This document shows positions 1 through 8,863 of a DNA stretch of 30,940 nucleotides, in pieces. The notes under the pieces are model-generated. The model saw nothing but the letters and a program-made list of their open reading frames with translations, was not told where the DNA came from and made no database searches. Within the stretch, counting starts at the first letter, position 1. Each line of letters starts with the position of its first letter. The translations under genes and the position numbers were made by a program. The stretch spans positions 1 to 30,940 of the forward strand of contig CAITSH010000029.1 of the NCBI GenBank assembly GCA_903895005.1, written 5' to 3'. Source of the DNA: an uncultured Pseudomonadota bacterium (GTDB taxonomy: Bacteria > Pseudomonadota > Gammaproteobacteria > Burkholderiales > SG8-39).

Positions 1-405
1 ATGCACACACTGGTGCTGCACATGGTGAGGCACTTTGCCGAGGAACCGGAATTCATCAGCCTGTTGTCGACCGAGAACCTGCACAAGGCACGGCATATCC
101 GCAAGTCGCGGGTCATCGCGGAAATGTTCAACCCGCTTATCGGCACGCTCAAACGCCTGGTGCGCGAAGGCCAGCAGCAGGGCGTGTTTCGCAAAGACGC
201 CAACTGGGTGGACCTGTACATTTCCATCTCGGGGCTGGCGTCTTACTTTGTGTCCAATCGCTACACACTCTCGACGGTGCTCGACGTGGACCTGACGAGC
301 CCGGCGCGCATGAAGCGCCGGCTGGAGCACGTACCCGAAATGGTGCTCTCCTACCTTTGCAAGATCGACAAACCTGAAAAACGCAAAGCGCGATCGCGGG
401 CCTGA
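1..405 (+). CDS. TetR/AcrR-family transcriptional regulator, C-terminal part (5' end outside window)
   Basis: The 134 residues visible match the ligand-binding/dimerisation half of a TetR-type regulator: an all-helical segment with the pattern ISGLASYFVSNRYTLS near residues 77-92, often seen in this part of AcrR-type repressors, and a basic tail. No DNA-binding helix-turn-helix is present. It should lie upstream of base 1, because family members are usually about 190-220 residues, so the ATG at base 1 is probably internal. The gene converges on the hyu/ABC/cox operon and ends 33 bases from its last stop codon. It is therefore a natural candidate regulator for that operon, but this is inference from position. 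The ligand cannot be read from the sequence. Confidence 0.75.
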   Translation: MHTLVLHMVRHFAEEPEFISLLSTENLHKARHIRKSRVIAEMFNPLIGTLKRLVREGQQQGVFRKDANWVDLYISISGLASYFVSNRYTLSTVLDVDLTSPARMKRRLEHVPEMVLSYLCKIDKPEKRKARSRA

Positions 406-438
406 CTAGCCGGGCGGCCCCTCTCGTACGTCGGTCAC

Positions 439-2817
439 TCAGGTTGGTAACGCCTTCTTGCGCACCGCGAGGACAACGTCCCCGGGCGTGATCGGCGTCA
501 CATTAAACTCCGCGCCAAACTCCGACAAAGCATCACAAACCGCATTCGCGATGGCCACAGGCGGTGCGATGGCACCGCCTTCGCCAAGGCCTTTGACGCC
601 GAGCGGATTGAGCGGTGACGGCGTTTCATGGTGCAAGACTGTGATGGCCGGGACGTCGCTCGCCGTGGGCAACAGGTAGTCCATGAACGAACCGGCGAGC
701 AACTGTCCCTCCGCGTCGTAGTGGAAGCCCTCAAACAGCGCTCCCCCTATACCCTGGACGGCGCCGCCAATGATCTGCCCCTCGGCAAGCATCGGATTGA
801 CGACCACGCCGCAATCGTGCGCGATCACGTACTTTTCAAGCTTCACATGGCCGGTGCGCACATCCACATCGACGATCACGGCGTGGGCCGCATAGGCCCA
901 GGTAACGGTGGAAGGCTCCCAGTAATAGGTTTCCTCAAGACCGGCATCGACACCATCCGGGCGCTGGTGGTCCCAGCCGGGCCGAGACGCACGCGCCACC
1001 TCGGCAAGGGTAACCGATACGTCGGGGACACCGACAACGCCAACCCGCCCTTCGCGCAACTCAAGATCGGTCGCGGCACATTCGAGCATGTTGGCGGCAA
1101 TGGAGAAAGTCTTGCCACGCAAGCGTTCGCTTGCAACATGTATCGCACCGGAAAGATTCACGGTGGAACGGCTGGCAATGGTGCCGAAGCCCATCGGGAT
1201 CGCTGCCGTATCAGCAAGCGAAAGAATCACGTCCTCCGGGTTCACCTTCCAAAGATCGGCGGCAATCTGGGCAAAAATCGTCTCCATGCCCTGTCCCTGG
1301 GGACACGAACCGGCGGACACATGGATTTTCCCGCTCGGATCGACCCTGACCGTCGCGCCCTCAAACGGCCCGACACCCGTGCCTTCGGTGTACATGCCAA
1401 GGCCTAGACCCAGGTGACGGCCTTGGGCGCGGGCCGCCCGCTGGCGCTGACGAAATGCATCAATGCCGCCGATTTCGGCGAGCGCTTTCTCCAGCGCAAG
1501 CGGGTAGTCGCCGCTGTCGTACACAATCGGCTGCCCGTCACGATACGGGATCCCCACTGCATAAGGCATGTCGGCGGCGGTGACGAGGTTTCTGCGCCTC
1601 ACCTCGGCGGGCTCCAGGCCGAGTTCGCGCGCGATCAAATCCATCAGGCGCTCAACAACCTGCACCGCTTCGGGCCGGCCGGCGCCCCGATACGGCGCAT
1701 TGGGAACCTTGTTGGTGGCGACCACACGGGCGCGCACGGCAAAATTCGCCATCTTGTACGGACCGATGAGATGCGATGCCGTGTTGTACGGAATACCAAT
1801 GCCCACGGGGTTCCATGCCCCGCAGTCCATGATCATCGAATCACGGAAGGCGAGAATCTTCCCGGAATCATCGAAAGCGATTTCCGCATCATGTATCTGG
1901 TCCCGCGAATGGCATGCGCTTTGGAAATGCTCGCGCCTGTCCTCGATCCATTTCACCGGCCGACCCACGCGCCGCGCGAGATAGGGCAACAGCAGGTCTT
2001 CCGGATAGACGTGCCCCTTGGTGCCGAATCCGCCGCCGACATCCAGCGCCACGCAGCGCACCCGAGCCTCGGACATGCCGAGGGTCAACGCGACCTCGCG
2101 CCGGACCCAGTGCACGACTTGCGTGGATGACCAGATCGTGAGTGCGTCGGTGCGCGCATCGTGCAGGGCGGCCACCCCTCGACATTCCATGGGGATGCCG
2201 GCGTATCGGTGATGATAAAAGCGCCGCTTCAGGGAACGCCCCGTCTTTGCGAACACACCCGCTACATCGCCCTTGGCAACCGAAAATTCAGCCAGCAGGT
2301 TGGTGCCGTTTTGTTCGTGCAACACCGCCGCATCGCGCGCCAGGGCCGCCTCAGGATCGACCACAGGGGGCAGGAACTCATAGTCGACGCTGACAAGGTC
2401 GACCGCATCTTCGGCAAGGTAACGGTTTTCGGCCACGATCACCGCAACGGCCTCGCCAACATGGCGCACCTTATCCCAGGCGAGCAGGGGCTGCCGCGGA
2501 TCAAAGATCTTGTGCGGAACGGTGGTACGCCACTTTTTCGGCAGGGGCAGCTGCTGATCCTGGACCGGCGGGATCTCCTTCGCGAGTTCCAGCCCGCTCA
2601 TTACGAAATGAACTCCGGGTGCCGCGGCGGCGCGCGATAAATCCACCGACCTGATGCGGGCGTGCGCAACAGAGCTGCGAACAAATGCGACGTGCAGCAT
2701 GCCCGGCAGCGTAAAGTCGGCGATGTACTGGCCCTGTCCGCGCAGCAATCGCTGATCCTCGCGCCGCGGAATGGACTGGCCGACAAACCCTTTGTGCGCC
2801 CGTGCGATCGTTTCCAA
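439..2817 (-). CDS. Xanthine dehydrogenase-family molybdopterin-binding large subunit (CoxL-like)
   Basis: The 792-residue protein has the layout of the molybdopterin-cytosine-dinucleotide subunit of Mo hydroxylases. The N-terminal part opens with GQSIPRREDQRLLRGQGQY, the domain boundary shows GGGFGTKGH (about 261-269), and the C-terminal GVKGLGEGG (740-748) carries the expected catalytic Glu (E746). The active-site loop reads PYRGAGR (375-381). True CO dehydrogenases have AYRCSFR, so this is a form II-like or aromatic/N-heterocycle hydroxylase of unknown substrate. The start is TTG, supported by GAGG eight bases upstream. It is the last gene of the operon, 48 bases after the 2Fe-2S subunit. 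No CoxDEFG or XdhC maturation gene is in the window. Confidence 0.93.
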   Translation of the reverse strand: METIARAHKGFVGQSIPRREDQRLLRGQGQYIADFTLPGMLHVAFVRSSVAHARIRSVDLSRAAAAPGVHFVMSGLELAKEIPPVQDQQLPLPKKWRTTVPHKIFDPRQPLLAWDKVRHVGEAVAVIVAENRYLAEDAVDLVSVDYEFLPPVVDPEAALARDAAVLHEQNGTNLLAEFSVAKGDVAGVFAKTGRSLKRRFYHHRYAGIPMECRGVAALHDARTDALTIWSSTQVVHWVRREVALTLGMSEARVRCVALDVGGGFGTKGHVYPEDLLLPYLARRVGRPVKWIEDRREHFQSACHSRDQIHDAEIAFDDSGKILAFRDSMIMDCGAWNPVGIGIPYNTASHLIGPYKMANFAVRARVVATNKVPNAPYRGAGRPEAVQVVERLMDLIARELGLEPAEVRRRNLVTAADMPYAVGIPYRDGQPIVYDSGDYPLALEKALAEIGGIDAFRQRQRAARAQGRHLGLGLGMYTEGTGVGPFEGATVRVDPSGKIHVSAGSCPQGQGMETIFAQIAADLWKVNPEDVILSLADTAAIPMGFGTIASRSTVNLSGAIHVASERLRGKTFSIAANMLECAATDLELREGRVGVVGVPDVSVTLAEVARASRPGWDHQRPDGVDAGLEETYYWEPSTVTWAYAAHAVIVDVDVRTGHVKLEKYVIAHDCGVVVNPMLAEGQIIGGAVQGIGGALFEGFHYDAEGQLLAGSFMDYLLPTASDVPAITVLHHETPSPLNPLGVKGLGEGGAIAPPVAIANAVCDALSEFGAEFNVTPITPGDVVLAVRKKALPT

Positions 2818-2865
2818 ATGCTTATCCTCGGTAAATGCCGGCTGGCGGGGCGGTGTTCAGCATGT

Positions 2866-3348
2866 TCATCGCTGCCCGGGTTTGTTCGCGGCCACGGCGG
2901 CGACCGCGTTCACGATGCCCTGGTAGCCGGTGCATCGGCAGACCACCGCCGACATGCCCTCGCGGATCTGCGCCTCGGTCGGGTTGGGCACGGCATTCAA
3001 TAAATCAACGGCCGTGATCAACATGCCCGGTGTGCAAAAACCGCACTGCAGGGCGTGGTGCTCATGAAAAGCCTGCTGCAAGGGGTGCAGCTTGTCGCCA
3101 CCGGCCAAGCCCTCGACAGTGACCAGCTCGGCGCCATCAGCCTGTACCGCAAGGGTGGTGCAGGAGCGTGCGGCCTCCCTGTCAAAAAGAATCGTGCATG
3201 CACCGCAGATGCCATGCTCGCAGCCGGCGTGCGTCCCGGTCAGGCCCAGGTCCTCACGCAGAAAATCAACCAGCAGCTTGCGCGGTTCGCACCTGCCGTG
3301 ACGGGGTTTGCCGTTCACCGTGAGTTTGATATCGACAAAATCATCCAT
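2866..3348 (-). CDS. 2Fe-2S iron-sulfur small subunit of Mo hydroxylase (CoxS-like)
   Basis: The 160-residue protein passes electrons from the Mo site to the FAD subunit. The N-terminal plant-ferredoxin-type cluster motif is GCEHGICGAC followed by a distal Cys in RSCTT. The C-terminal helical [2Fe-2S] domain has QCGFCTPGM and VCRCTGYQ. All eight cluster cysteines are in place and the length is normal for the family. The ATG at 3348 overlaps the stop of the FAD subunit gene by eight bases, which indicates translational coupling and a shared complex. Confidence 0.95.
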   Translation of the reverse strand: MDDFVDIKLTVNGKPRHGRCEPRKLLVDFLREDLGLTGTHAGCEHGICGACTILFDREAARSCTTLAVQADGAELVTVEGLAGGDKLHPLQQAFHEHHALQCGFCTPGMLITAVDLLNAVPNPTEAQIREGMSAVVCRCTGYQGIVNAVAAVAANKPGQR

Positions 3349-4219
3349 GAGGGCGTTCCTTTAACATGCCGGCGGCGCGCAGGAGTGCGCGTTCCACGAG
3401 CACGCCGGTCAAATGCCGGCGGTAATCGGCTGAGGCATTGGGATCGGAAGTCGGTTCGACCGCCTCCATGGCCGCGTGCGATGCCGCGGCGATGCTCTCA
3501 ATACCCAAACCGTCTTTGACGAGCAAGGCCTCGGCGGAACGCAAGCGGACGGGCCTGCCGCCGGCACCGGCGGCAACGAGCCGCGCCCGGGAGCAGGCGG
3601 CGTCCTTACCCTCAAGTACTGCGGCGATCCCGACAATCGCGAAATCGCCTTTGCGCCGCGCATATTCCTCAAGGGCAAATCCACAATGCGCGGACATCGC
3701 GGGAATGCGCACCTCGGACAAAATTTCCGCTGGAGCGAGCGTCGTGGTGAAGTAGGAATCAAACAGGTCGTCGGCGGCAATCACGCGGGTTCCCGCAGCA
3801 CCTTGCGCAACCACCACACCATCTAGTGCCAGCAGTGTCATCGGAAGTTCTGCGCTCGGATCAGCGTGCGCGATCGATCCGCCTATAGTGCCGCGGGAAC
3901 GGGTCGGCAGGTGGCCGACCCAGCCCAAAGCCTCAGTCATCAAGGGTAGCTTGCGCCTGACCTGCTCCGAGGTCTCGGCCGCACGCTGTCGCGTCATCGC
4001 GCCAATGTGGACCGTATCCCCGTCAATACGAATGCCCGCCAGACCCGGAATACGACGAAGGTCAATGAGCGCCTCTGGGGTGACAAGACGGAAGTTGAGC
4101 ATGGGAACCAGGCTCTGCCCGCCCGAGAGCACGCGGGCATTGCCGGCGTAGCGCTCAAGGAGTTGAATGGCCTCATCCAACTGCCCGGGCGCATGATAGG
4201 CAAACTTCGGCGGTTTCAA
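3341..4219 (-). CDS. FAD-binding medium subunit of Mo hydroxylase (CoxM-like)
   Basis: The 292-residue protein belongs to the FAD_binding_5/CO_deh_flav_C family and hands electrons from the 2Fe-2S subunit to an acceptor. Both FAD-pyrophosphate signatures are visible: SGGQSLVPMLNFRL (32-45) and TIGGSIAHADPSAELP (111-126). The start is TTG; AAGGA lies seven bases upstream and no better ATG is in frame. With the two genes downstream it gives the order M-S-L. The permease gene stops 44 bases upstream, so the three subunits are probably transcribed together with the transporter. Confidence 0.93.
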   Translation of the reverse strand: MKPPKFAYHAPGQLDEAIQLLERYAGNARVLSGGQSLVPMLNFRLVTPEALIDLRRIPGLAGIRIDGDTVHIGAMTRQRAAETSEQVRRKLPLMTEALGWVGHLPTRSRGTIGGSIAHADPSAELPMTLLALDGVVVAQGAAGTRVIAADDLFDSYFTTTLAPAEILSEVRIPAMSAHCGFALEEYARRKGDFAIVGIAAVLEGKDAACSRARLVAAGAGGRPVRLRSAEALLVKDGLGIESIAAASHAAMEAVEPTSDPNASADYRRHLTGVLVERALLRAAGMLKERPHG

Positions 4220-4263
4220 ACGGGTGTCCTTGTGTCTTGATGGCGATGTGAAGGGAGATCGGG

Positions 4264-5079
4264 TTACAGGCCGCCTTGAACCACCGGCGCATCGCCGTGC
4301 ACGCTGCGTTGCGAAACATGCCAGGGCAACAACAGGGACTCGGCAACATCAACCAGGTAAAAGAGGATGGTGCCAAGCAAAGCCAGGAGGCTGAGCGCGA
4401 CAAAGACGCGCGGGGTGTCGAAATTGCCCTGGCTGAGCAGGATGATGTGGCCAAGCCCGATGGAGCCGGCGACAAATTCACCGACAATCGCACCCACGAG
4501 AGAAAACGAAATCGCCACCTTCATACCGGCGAATATCGAGGGCAAGGCGTTGGGGAAACGGATTTTCATCAGGATATGGAAGGTCGATGCGCGGCAGGAC
4601 TTGGCAAGGTTGATCATCTCCGGATCGGCTGATTTGAGCCCGAGCACCGTATCGATGACGATCGGGAAAATCGCGATCATGATTGAGATGGCGATCTTTG
4701 GCTCGGTACCGGTGCCAAGCCAGATAACAAAGAGTGGCGCGAGCGCAACTTTTGGCACGGCATTAAGCGACACCAGCATTGCTGACAGTATCCTATCGAG
4801 AAACTTCGAATAGACGATGCCAACCGCACAGGCCACTCCCAGGATCACCGCAACGATGAAGCCGACCGAGGTGATGAGAAGCGTGTAGCCGCTGTGCTTC
4901 AGAAAATATGCGGGCGCAGAAACAAAGTCCTTCAGCACCAAGCTGGGGGCGGGCAGGATAAACGGGCGAATGCTCAACGCCCAGCACAAGGCTTCCCACA
5001 CCAACAGCATCACAACCAGAACGGAAATCACCGAGCGAAAACGCTCGCTGCGATTCCACCAGGAACCCATATCAACCAT
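4264..5079 (-). CDS. ABC transporter permease, NitT/TauT (SsuC/TauC) type
   Basis: This is a 271-residue inner-membrane permease with about six hydrophobic segments. The cytoplasmic coupling loop reads LKSADPEMINLAKS...IRFPNALPSIFAGM, close to the EAA loop of binding-protein-dependent permeases such as SsuC, TauC and ThiX. The frame is open upstream to 5166. I chose the ATG at 5079 because GGGAG sits nine bases before it and the first transmembrane segment then begins at a normal distance. This start overlaps the end of the ATPase gene by eight bases. It should form the channel for the ATPase and binding protein encoded just upstream. Confidence 0.92.
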   Translation of the reverse strand: MVDMGSWWNRSERFRSVISVLVVMLLVWEALCWALSIRPFILPAPSLVLKDFVSAPAYFLKHSGYTLLITSVGFIVAVILGVACAVGIVYSKFLDRILSAMLVSLNAVPKVALAPLFVIWLGTGTEPKIAISIMIAIFPIVIDTVLGLKSADPEMINLAKSCRASTFHILMKIRFPNALPSIFAGMKVAISFSLVGAIVGEFVAGSIGLGHIILLSQGNFDTPRVFVALSLLALLGTILFYLVDVAESLLLPWHVSQRSVHGDAPVVQGGL

Positions 5080-5857
5080 CCTTGAGAACTCCCATCGCAG
5101 TGAATACTTCGCGGATATGCGCCGTGTAGCGCCCGAAGGCGGGGGTCTCACGCACTGACAATGCACGCGGACGCGGCAAGTCGATGTTGATGATCTCCGC
5201 GATGCGCCCCGGATTGCGCGACATCATCACCACGCGGTCGGACAGGTACACCGCCTCGGTGATCGAGTGCGTGATGAACAACACCGTTTTGCGGTTTTCA
5301 GTCCACATGCGCTGCAGTTCAAGGTTGAGCTCGTCGCGGGTCATCGCATCAAGCGCCCCAAAGGGCTCGTCCATAAGCAACAGCTCCGGATCCACAAGAA
5401 GGGCTCGGCAGATGGACGCGCGCTGGCGCATGCCGCCCGAAAGTTCCCACGGGAAGCGGTTGGCGAACTCCTCAAGCCCGAAGAGCTTGAGCAACTGCAT
5501 CGCGCGGGATTTGTATGCGTCTCGCGGCAAGTTGCGGAATTCGGCGGTGATCAGCACGTTGTCGAGTATGGTCCGCCAATCGAGCAACACGTCGCGCTGG
5601 AACACGATGCCCATGTTGTCGGGCGGCCCGGAAACAGTGGTGCCACCGATGGAAATCGACCCGCCGGAAATGCCTTCGAGTGCCGCGAGGCACTTGAGCA
5701 GGGTGCTCTTGCCGCATCCGCTTGGCCCCAGCACGCTGACGAATTCGTGCTGCGCGATATCCAGCGTAATGCCCTCGAGCGCCTTGACCGGGCCGCGCGG
5801 GGAGGCGTAGGTCTTATCGAGGCGGTCAATACTTATGTATTTTTCAGGTGATGCCAT
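5072..5857 (-). CDS. ABC transporter ATP-binding protein, NitT/TauT (SsuB/TauB) type
   Basis: The 261-residue nucleotide-binding subunit drives import. Visible motifs are Walker A GPSGCGKST (44-52), the Q-loop Gln at 87, signature LSGGM (139-143), Walker B LLLMDEP (159-165) and the switch His at 197 in FITHS. The stretch EAVYLSDRVVMMSRNPGRI is characteristic of the nitrate/taurine/sulfonate/thiamin-precursor family rather than amino-acid or sugar importers. It lies between the binding-protein gene (131-base gap) and the permease gene (8-base overlap). Confidence 0.95.
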   Translation of the reverse strand: MASPEKYISIDRLDKTYASPRGPVKALEGITLDIAQHEFVSVLGPSGCGKSTLLKCLAALEGISGGSISIGGTTVSGPPDNMGIVFQRDVLLDWRTILDNVLITAEFRNLPRDAYKSRAMQLLKLFGLEEFANRFPWELSGGMRQRASICRALLVDPELLLMDEPFGALDAMTRDELNLELQRMWTENRKTVLFITHSITEAVYLSDRVVMMSRNPGRIAEIINIDLPRPRALSVRETPAFGRYTAHIREVFTAMGVLKDG

Positions 5858-5964
5858 TTTCGGGTGGTCAGCGGATACGTGTGCAGCGGTGGGAAATGGA
5901 CCTCAGCGGGCGGGCAATGCAGCCCCGCCCCGTATCCGTCCTGCAGATCCAGGGCGGACCGGGG

Positions 5965-5980
5965 CCGGCGGGCCCGCCGG
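5965..5980. repeat. GC-rich perfect palindrome after the binding-protein gene
   Basis: CCGGCGGGCCCGCCGG is a perfect 16-base palindrome (6-bp stem, 4-base loop) nine bases beyond the binding-protein stop on the minus strand. No T-run follows, so it is not a classical terminator. A 3' hairpin here could protect the upstream message and let the binding protein be made in excess over the ATPase and permease. That role is inference. Confidence 0.45.
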
Positions 5981-5988
5981 GATGCGGT

Positions 5989-6999
5989 TCAGTCTACGAA
6001 CTGGTTGGTGTAGTAGTCAGACGCTTTGCGCCCCGGTTTGATGGCGCCTGCTGCTTCCATGGATTTGATTGCGGCAACCCAATCGGCCTCCGCCTGCCAG
6101 CCAAAGCGCTTGCCCTTGGTATTCGGTGTATCGAAGAAATCGCGGTACGCCACGATTTGCCCGCGAAGCAGGTCGGCATCGAGCTTTGCCTGCGGCCGCT
6201 CGCTAATGATCGCCTTGACGCCCTCTTCAAGATTGGCCGGGCTCTGGTAGATATATTCCCAGGCGCGGATATTCACCTGCACCAGCTTCTTGAGGACTGC
6301 CGGACGCTTTTTGATGGTGTCCTCGTTTGAAATCAATCCAAAACTGGGAAAGACAATTCCGGCGTCACCGGCGAGCAGGGCGCGCGAGGGCCGTGACTTG
6401 GCCACAAGGGGAACACCGAAGGGACCCATCGACAGGAATCCGTCCGCGTTACCGGATGCGTAGGTGGACACCATAGCCGGGGGAGCGACCATCGTGACAG
6501 CGAATTCGTCTTCAGTCAGGCCCGCGCCCTTGGCGAAACTCTTGATGAAGGGTACCCAGGGACTCCCGGTAAATGACACGAATTTCTTGCCGGCGAGCTC
6601 CTTGAAGCTCTTCGGGCCGGTCGCGGCATCAACCATGACGGCCAGGTCACCGCGACGCGCGAAGCCGGCGATACCCACCACCGGTAATCCGTTCTCCCGG
6701 GCCAAGGCCATTGGCCCAAGTTGCACCGCGGCAACCTCGACCTTGCCGGCCCCCACCAACTGTATGCCGGGGAGGGTGCCGGTACCATCCTCGATGGTCA
6801 CGTCCAGGCCTTGCTCGGCAAACCAGCCCTTGCTCTTGGCCAGATGCAATGCGGCCTGGATGCCCCAGGGCGTGAAGTCGAGCCGGACAGTGATTTTTTC
6901 CGGCGCCTGTGCACCCACGTTGGGCGCCATGACTGATAGCGATGTGGCAAACACCGCCGCCAGCACCGTCTTTAACAAGCCTGATCCAGTACGTTTCAT
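5989..6999 (-). CDS. ABC transporter periplasmic substrate-binding protein, NMT1/SsuA-like
   Basis: The 336-residue protein has a Sec signal peptide (basic MKRTGSGLLK, hydrophobic core, probable cleavage after VGAQA near residue 32). The mature start KITVRLDFTPWGIQAALHLA is typical of NMT1/THI5-like binding proteins that serve NitT/TauT-type importers of sulfonates, nitrate, pyrimidine precursors and aromatic acids. The frame is open much further upstream, but the ATG at 6999 has GGGAG six bases before it and starts exactly at the signal peptide. It is the receptor of the transporter encoded downstream. Its position right after hyuAB suggests that the ligand is the HyuAB or Mo-hydroxylase substrate, or a precursor of it. 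Confidence 0.93.
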   Translation of the reverse strand: MKRTGSGLLKTVLAAVFATSLSVMAPNVGAQAPEKITVRLDFTPWGIQAALHLAKSKGWFAEQGLDVTIEDGTGTLPGIQLVGAGKVEVAAVQLGPMALARENGLPVVGIAGFARRGDLAVMVDAATGPKSFKELAGKKFVSFTGSPWVPFIKSFAKGAGLTEDEFAVTMVAPPAMVSTYASGNADGFLSMGPFGVPLVAKSRPSRALLAGDAGIVFPSFGLISNEDTIKKRPAVLKKLVQVNIRAWEYIYQSPANLEEGVKAIISERPQAKLDADLLRGQIVAYRDFFDTPNTKGKRFGWQAEADWVAAIKSMEAAGAIKPGRKASDYYTNQFVD

Positions 7000-7096
7000 T
7001 TCGATCTCCCGCAAAGTGAATGCAAATTGAGGTTTGATTTCTAGTAACCGCGTTTGTAATGCGTTTCGTGATCTAGTGTGTTCGGGTATCCAACTT

Positions 7097-8863
7097 TCAT
7101 GCCGCAACGTGCCTGCCGGCACGAAGCGCGCGGGTTGCATCCTCATCAAGGACGCCGCTCGCCTGATCGACAACGACACCATGCCGGGACCGCGCATACC
7201 CGGCGGAAATTTTTCCATTCCAGACGTCACGTGCGACACGCCCGGGTTCACGCTTCCAAGGTTCACCAAAACCGCCGCCGCCAGGCTGCGTGTGGGTAAC
7301 CAGCTCATTTTGCTTGAGCCACATTGTAACCTTGCCCGGGAGCGCTTTTTGCGCACCGGCCTCACCCAGAAGGTTGCTGGCCGGTGCCGCCGCCTCGCCG
7401 CCCTCAAGGCCGTAAGGCGCAAACTTGATACGGTCTGCGCGTAACTGCAGGAAGGCCTCTTCGGCCAAAAGGCGGTAGCTGCGGCGAATCCCCAGGCCGC
7501 CCCGCCAGGTCCCCGCACCGCAGGTGTCGGCCACCAGTTCATAGGCCTCGACGCGCACAGGATGCTGCGCCTCCAGGGTCTCGACCGGCGTGTTCGAAAG
7601 ATTCTGCGATGCGTTGGTGATGGCCTCGATCCCGTCCGCAGCCGGACGTGCGCCCCAGGCACCACAAATCATGTCGACGATGATGAACGGGGACGCGCTG
7701 CCATCCGGGTTGGGCTTTCGCCCGGACAGGCAGACCACGGTGTTGCCGCCCTCCCCGGCGGCGGGAATGCGGTCGGGCACGATTTGCGCGAGCGCGCCGA
7801 GCATTGCGTCAAACACCCGGTAACCGGTCAGGGCGCGGGCAGCGACAGCGGCCGGTTCGCGCGGATTGAGCACACAGCCCTCGGGCACGATCACCTCGAT
7901 CGCCCGGAACACGCCGGCGTTGTTTGGCACATCGCCCTTGAGCGCGCAGCGTACCGACAGGTAGGTGCACGACTGCGTATAGGACAGCGTGGAATTAATC
8001 GCCGCCTTGACCTGCGGAGCCGAGCCCGCGTAATCGACGCTTACCCGGTCATCGTGCACGGTGATGGCGACATTGATCTTGATCGGGTCGGGAGACATCC
8101 CGTCATCGTCGATGTAATCGGTAAAACGGAAGGTGCCCTTGGGCCAGCGCCGGATTTCATCCCGGGTCAGGCGCTCCGCGTAATCGAGCATTTCCTCAAG
8201 GTAGATGCGTGTCGCGTCCCGGCCGTAGCGCGAAAAAAGCTTGCCAAGCTCGCGTACGCCGACCTGCGCGCCTGCATACTGCGCCCGCAAATCGCCCAGC
8301 ACGCGGTCGGGAAGCCGCACGTTCAAGCCGATGAGGCGCTCGAGCATGTCGTTCATGCGCCCTTTTTCATAGAGCTTGACCACCGGAATGCGCAGGCCCT
8401 CCTGAAAAATCTCTGTGGAGTCACTCGCGTTGGAGCCGGGAACGCGGCCGCCGACATCCGTGTGGTGGCAGATCACCACGCAATATCCCTCAAGCCCGCC
8501 GTCGTGGAAGAAGGGCACGAACATGAATATGTCGGGCAGGTGCATGCCGCCCTGGTAGGGGTCGTTGAGGATCACCGCGTCGCCGGGGGCGAGGTCATCG
8601 CCATAACGCGCGCGCATTGACGCCATCGCCTCGGGGATCGCGCCAAGATGCAGCGCGATGGTTTTCGCCTGCACCACCATGCGGCCGTTGCGATCGCATA
8701 TCGCCGCGGAATAATCCATCACGTCCTTGACGATTTCGGAGCGTGCCGTGCGCAGTACCGTGTAGGCCACCTCGTCGGCGATCGAATCCATCGCGTTCTT
8801 TACGACGGCAAAGGTGATCGGGTCGAGTCCGGCACGGATGCCGACGGGGGCGGGCGCGTTCAT
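7097..8863 (-). CDS. hyuB: Hydantoinase B / oxoprolinase-family beta subunit
   Basis: The 588-residue protein matches the hydantoinase B family: DPITFAVVKNAMDSIADEV near residue 14, the conserved block LNDPYQGGMHLPDIF, CHHTDVGGRVPGSNA in the N-terminal third, and a C-terminal THTQPGGGGFG. Hydantoinase B partners HyuA in ATP-dependent opening of five-membered cyclic amides (N-methylhydantoin, 5-oxoproline). The same family also includes acetone and acetophenone carboxylases. The start ATG overlaps the hyuA stop as ATGA, which points to coupled synthesis of the two subunits. The exact substrate is not readable. Confidence 0.93.
   Translation of the reverse strand: MNAPAPVGIRAGLDPITFAVVKNAMDSIADEVAYTVLRTARSEIVKDVMDYSAAICDRNGRMVVQAKTIALHLGAIPEAMASMRARYGDDLAPGDAVILNDPYQGGMHLPDIFMFVPFFHDGGLEGYCVVICHHTDVGGRVPGSNASDSTEIFQEGLRIPVVKLYEKGRMNDMLERLIGLNVRLPDRVLGDLRAQYAGAQVGVRELGKLFSRYGRDATRIYLEEMLDYAERLTRDEIRRWPKGTFRFTDYIDDDGMSPDPIKINVAITVHDDRVSVDYAGSAPQVKAAINSTLSYTQSCTYLSVRCALKGDVPNNAGVFRAIEVIVPEGCVLNPREPAAVAARALTGYRVFDAMLGALAQIVPDRIPAAGEGGNTVVCLSGRKPNPDGSASPFIIVDMICGAWGARPAADGIEAITNASQNLSNTPVETLEAQHPVRVEAYELVADTCGAGTWRGGLGIRRSYRLLAEEAFLQLRADRIKFAPYGLEGGEAAAPASNLLGEAGAQKALPGKVTMWLKQNELVTHTQPGGGGFGEPWKREPGRVARDVWNGKISAGYARSRHGVVVDQASGVLDEDATRALRAGRHVAA

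Noticed and set aside
439..4219. Carbon monoxide dehydrogenase (coxMSL) as the function
   Set aside because: The active-site loop lacks the Cys-containing AYRCSFR motif and no coxDEFG genes accompany the three subunits.
7000..7665. N-terminal extension of the binding-protein frame by 222 residues
   Set aside because: The extra part overlaps hyuB in another frame and lacks any domain; the ATG at 6999 has a Shine-Dalgarno and begins a clear signal peptide.
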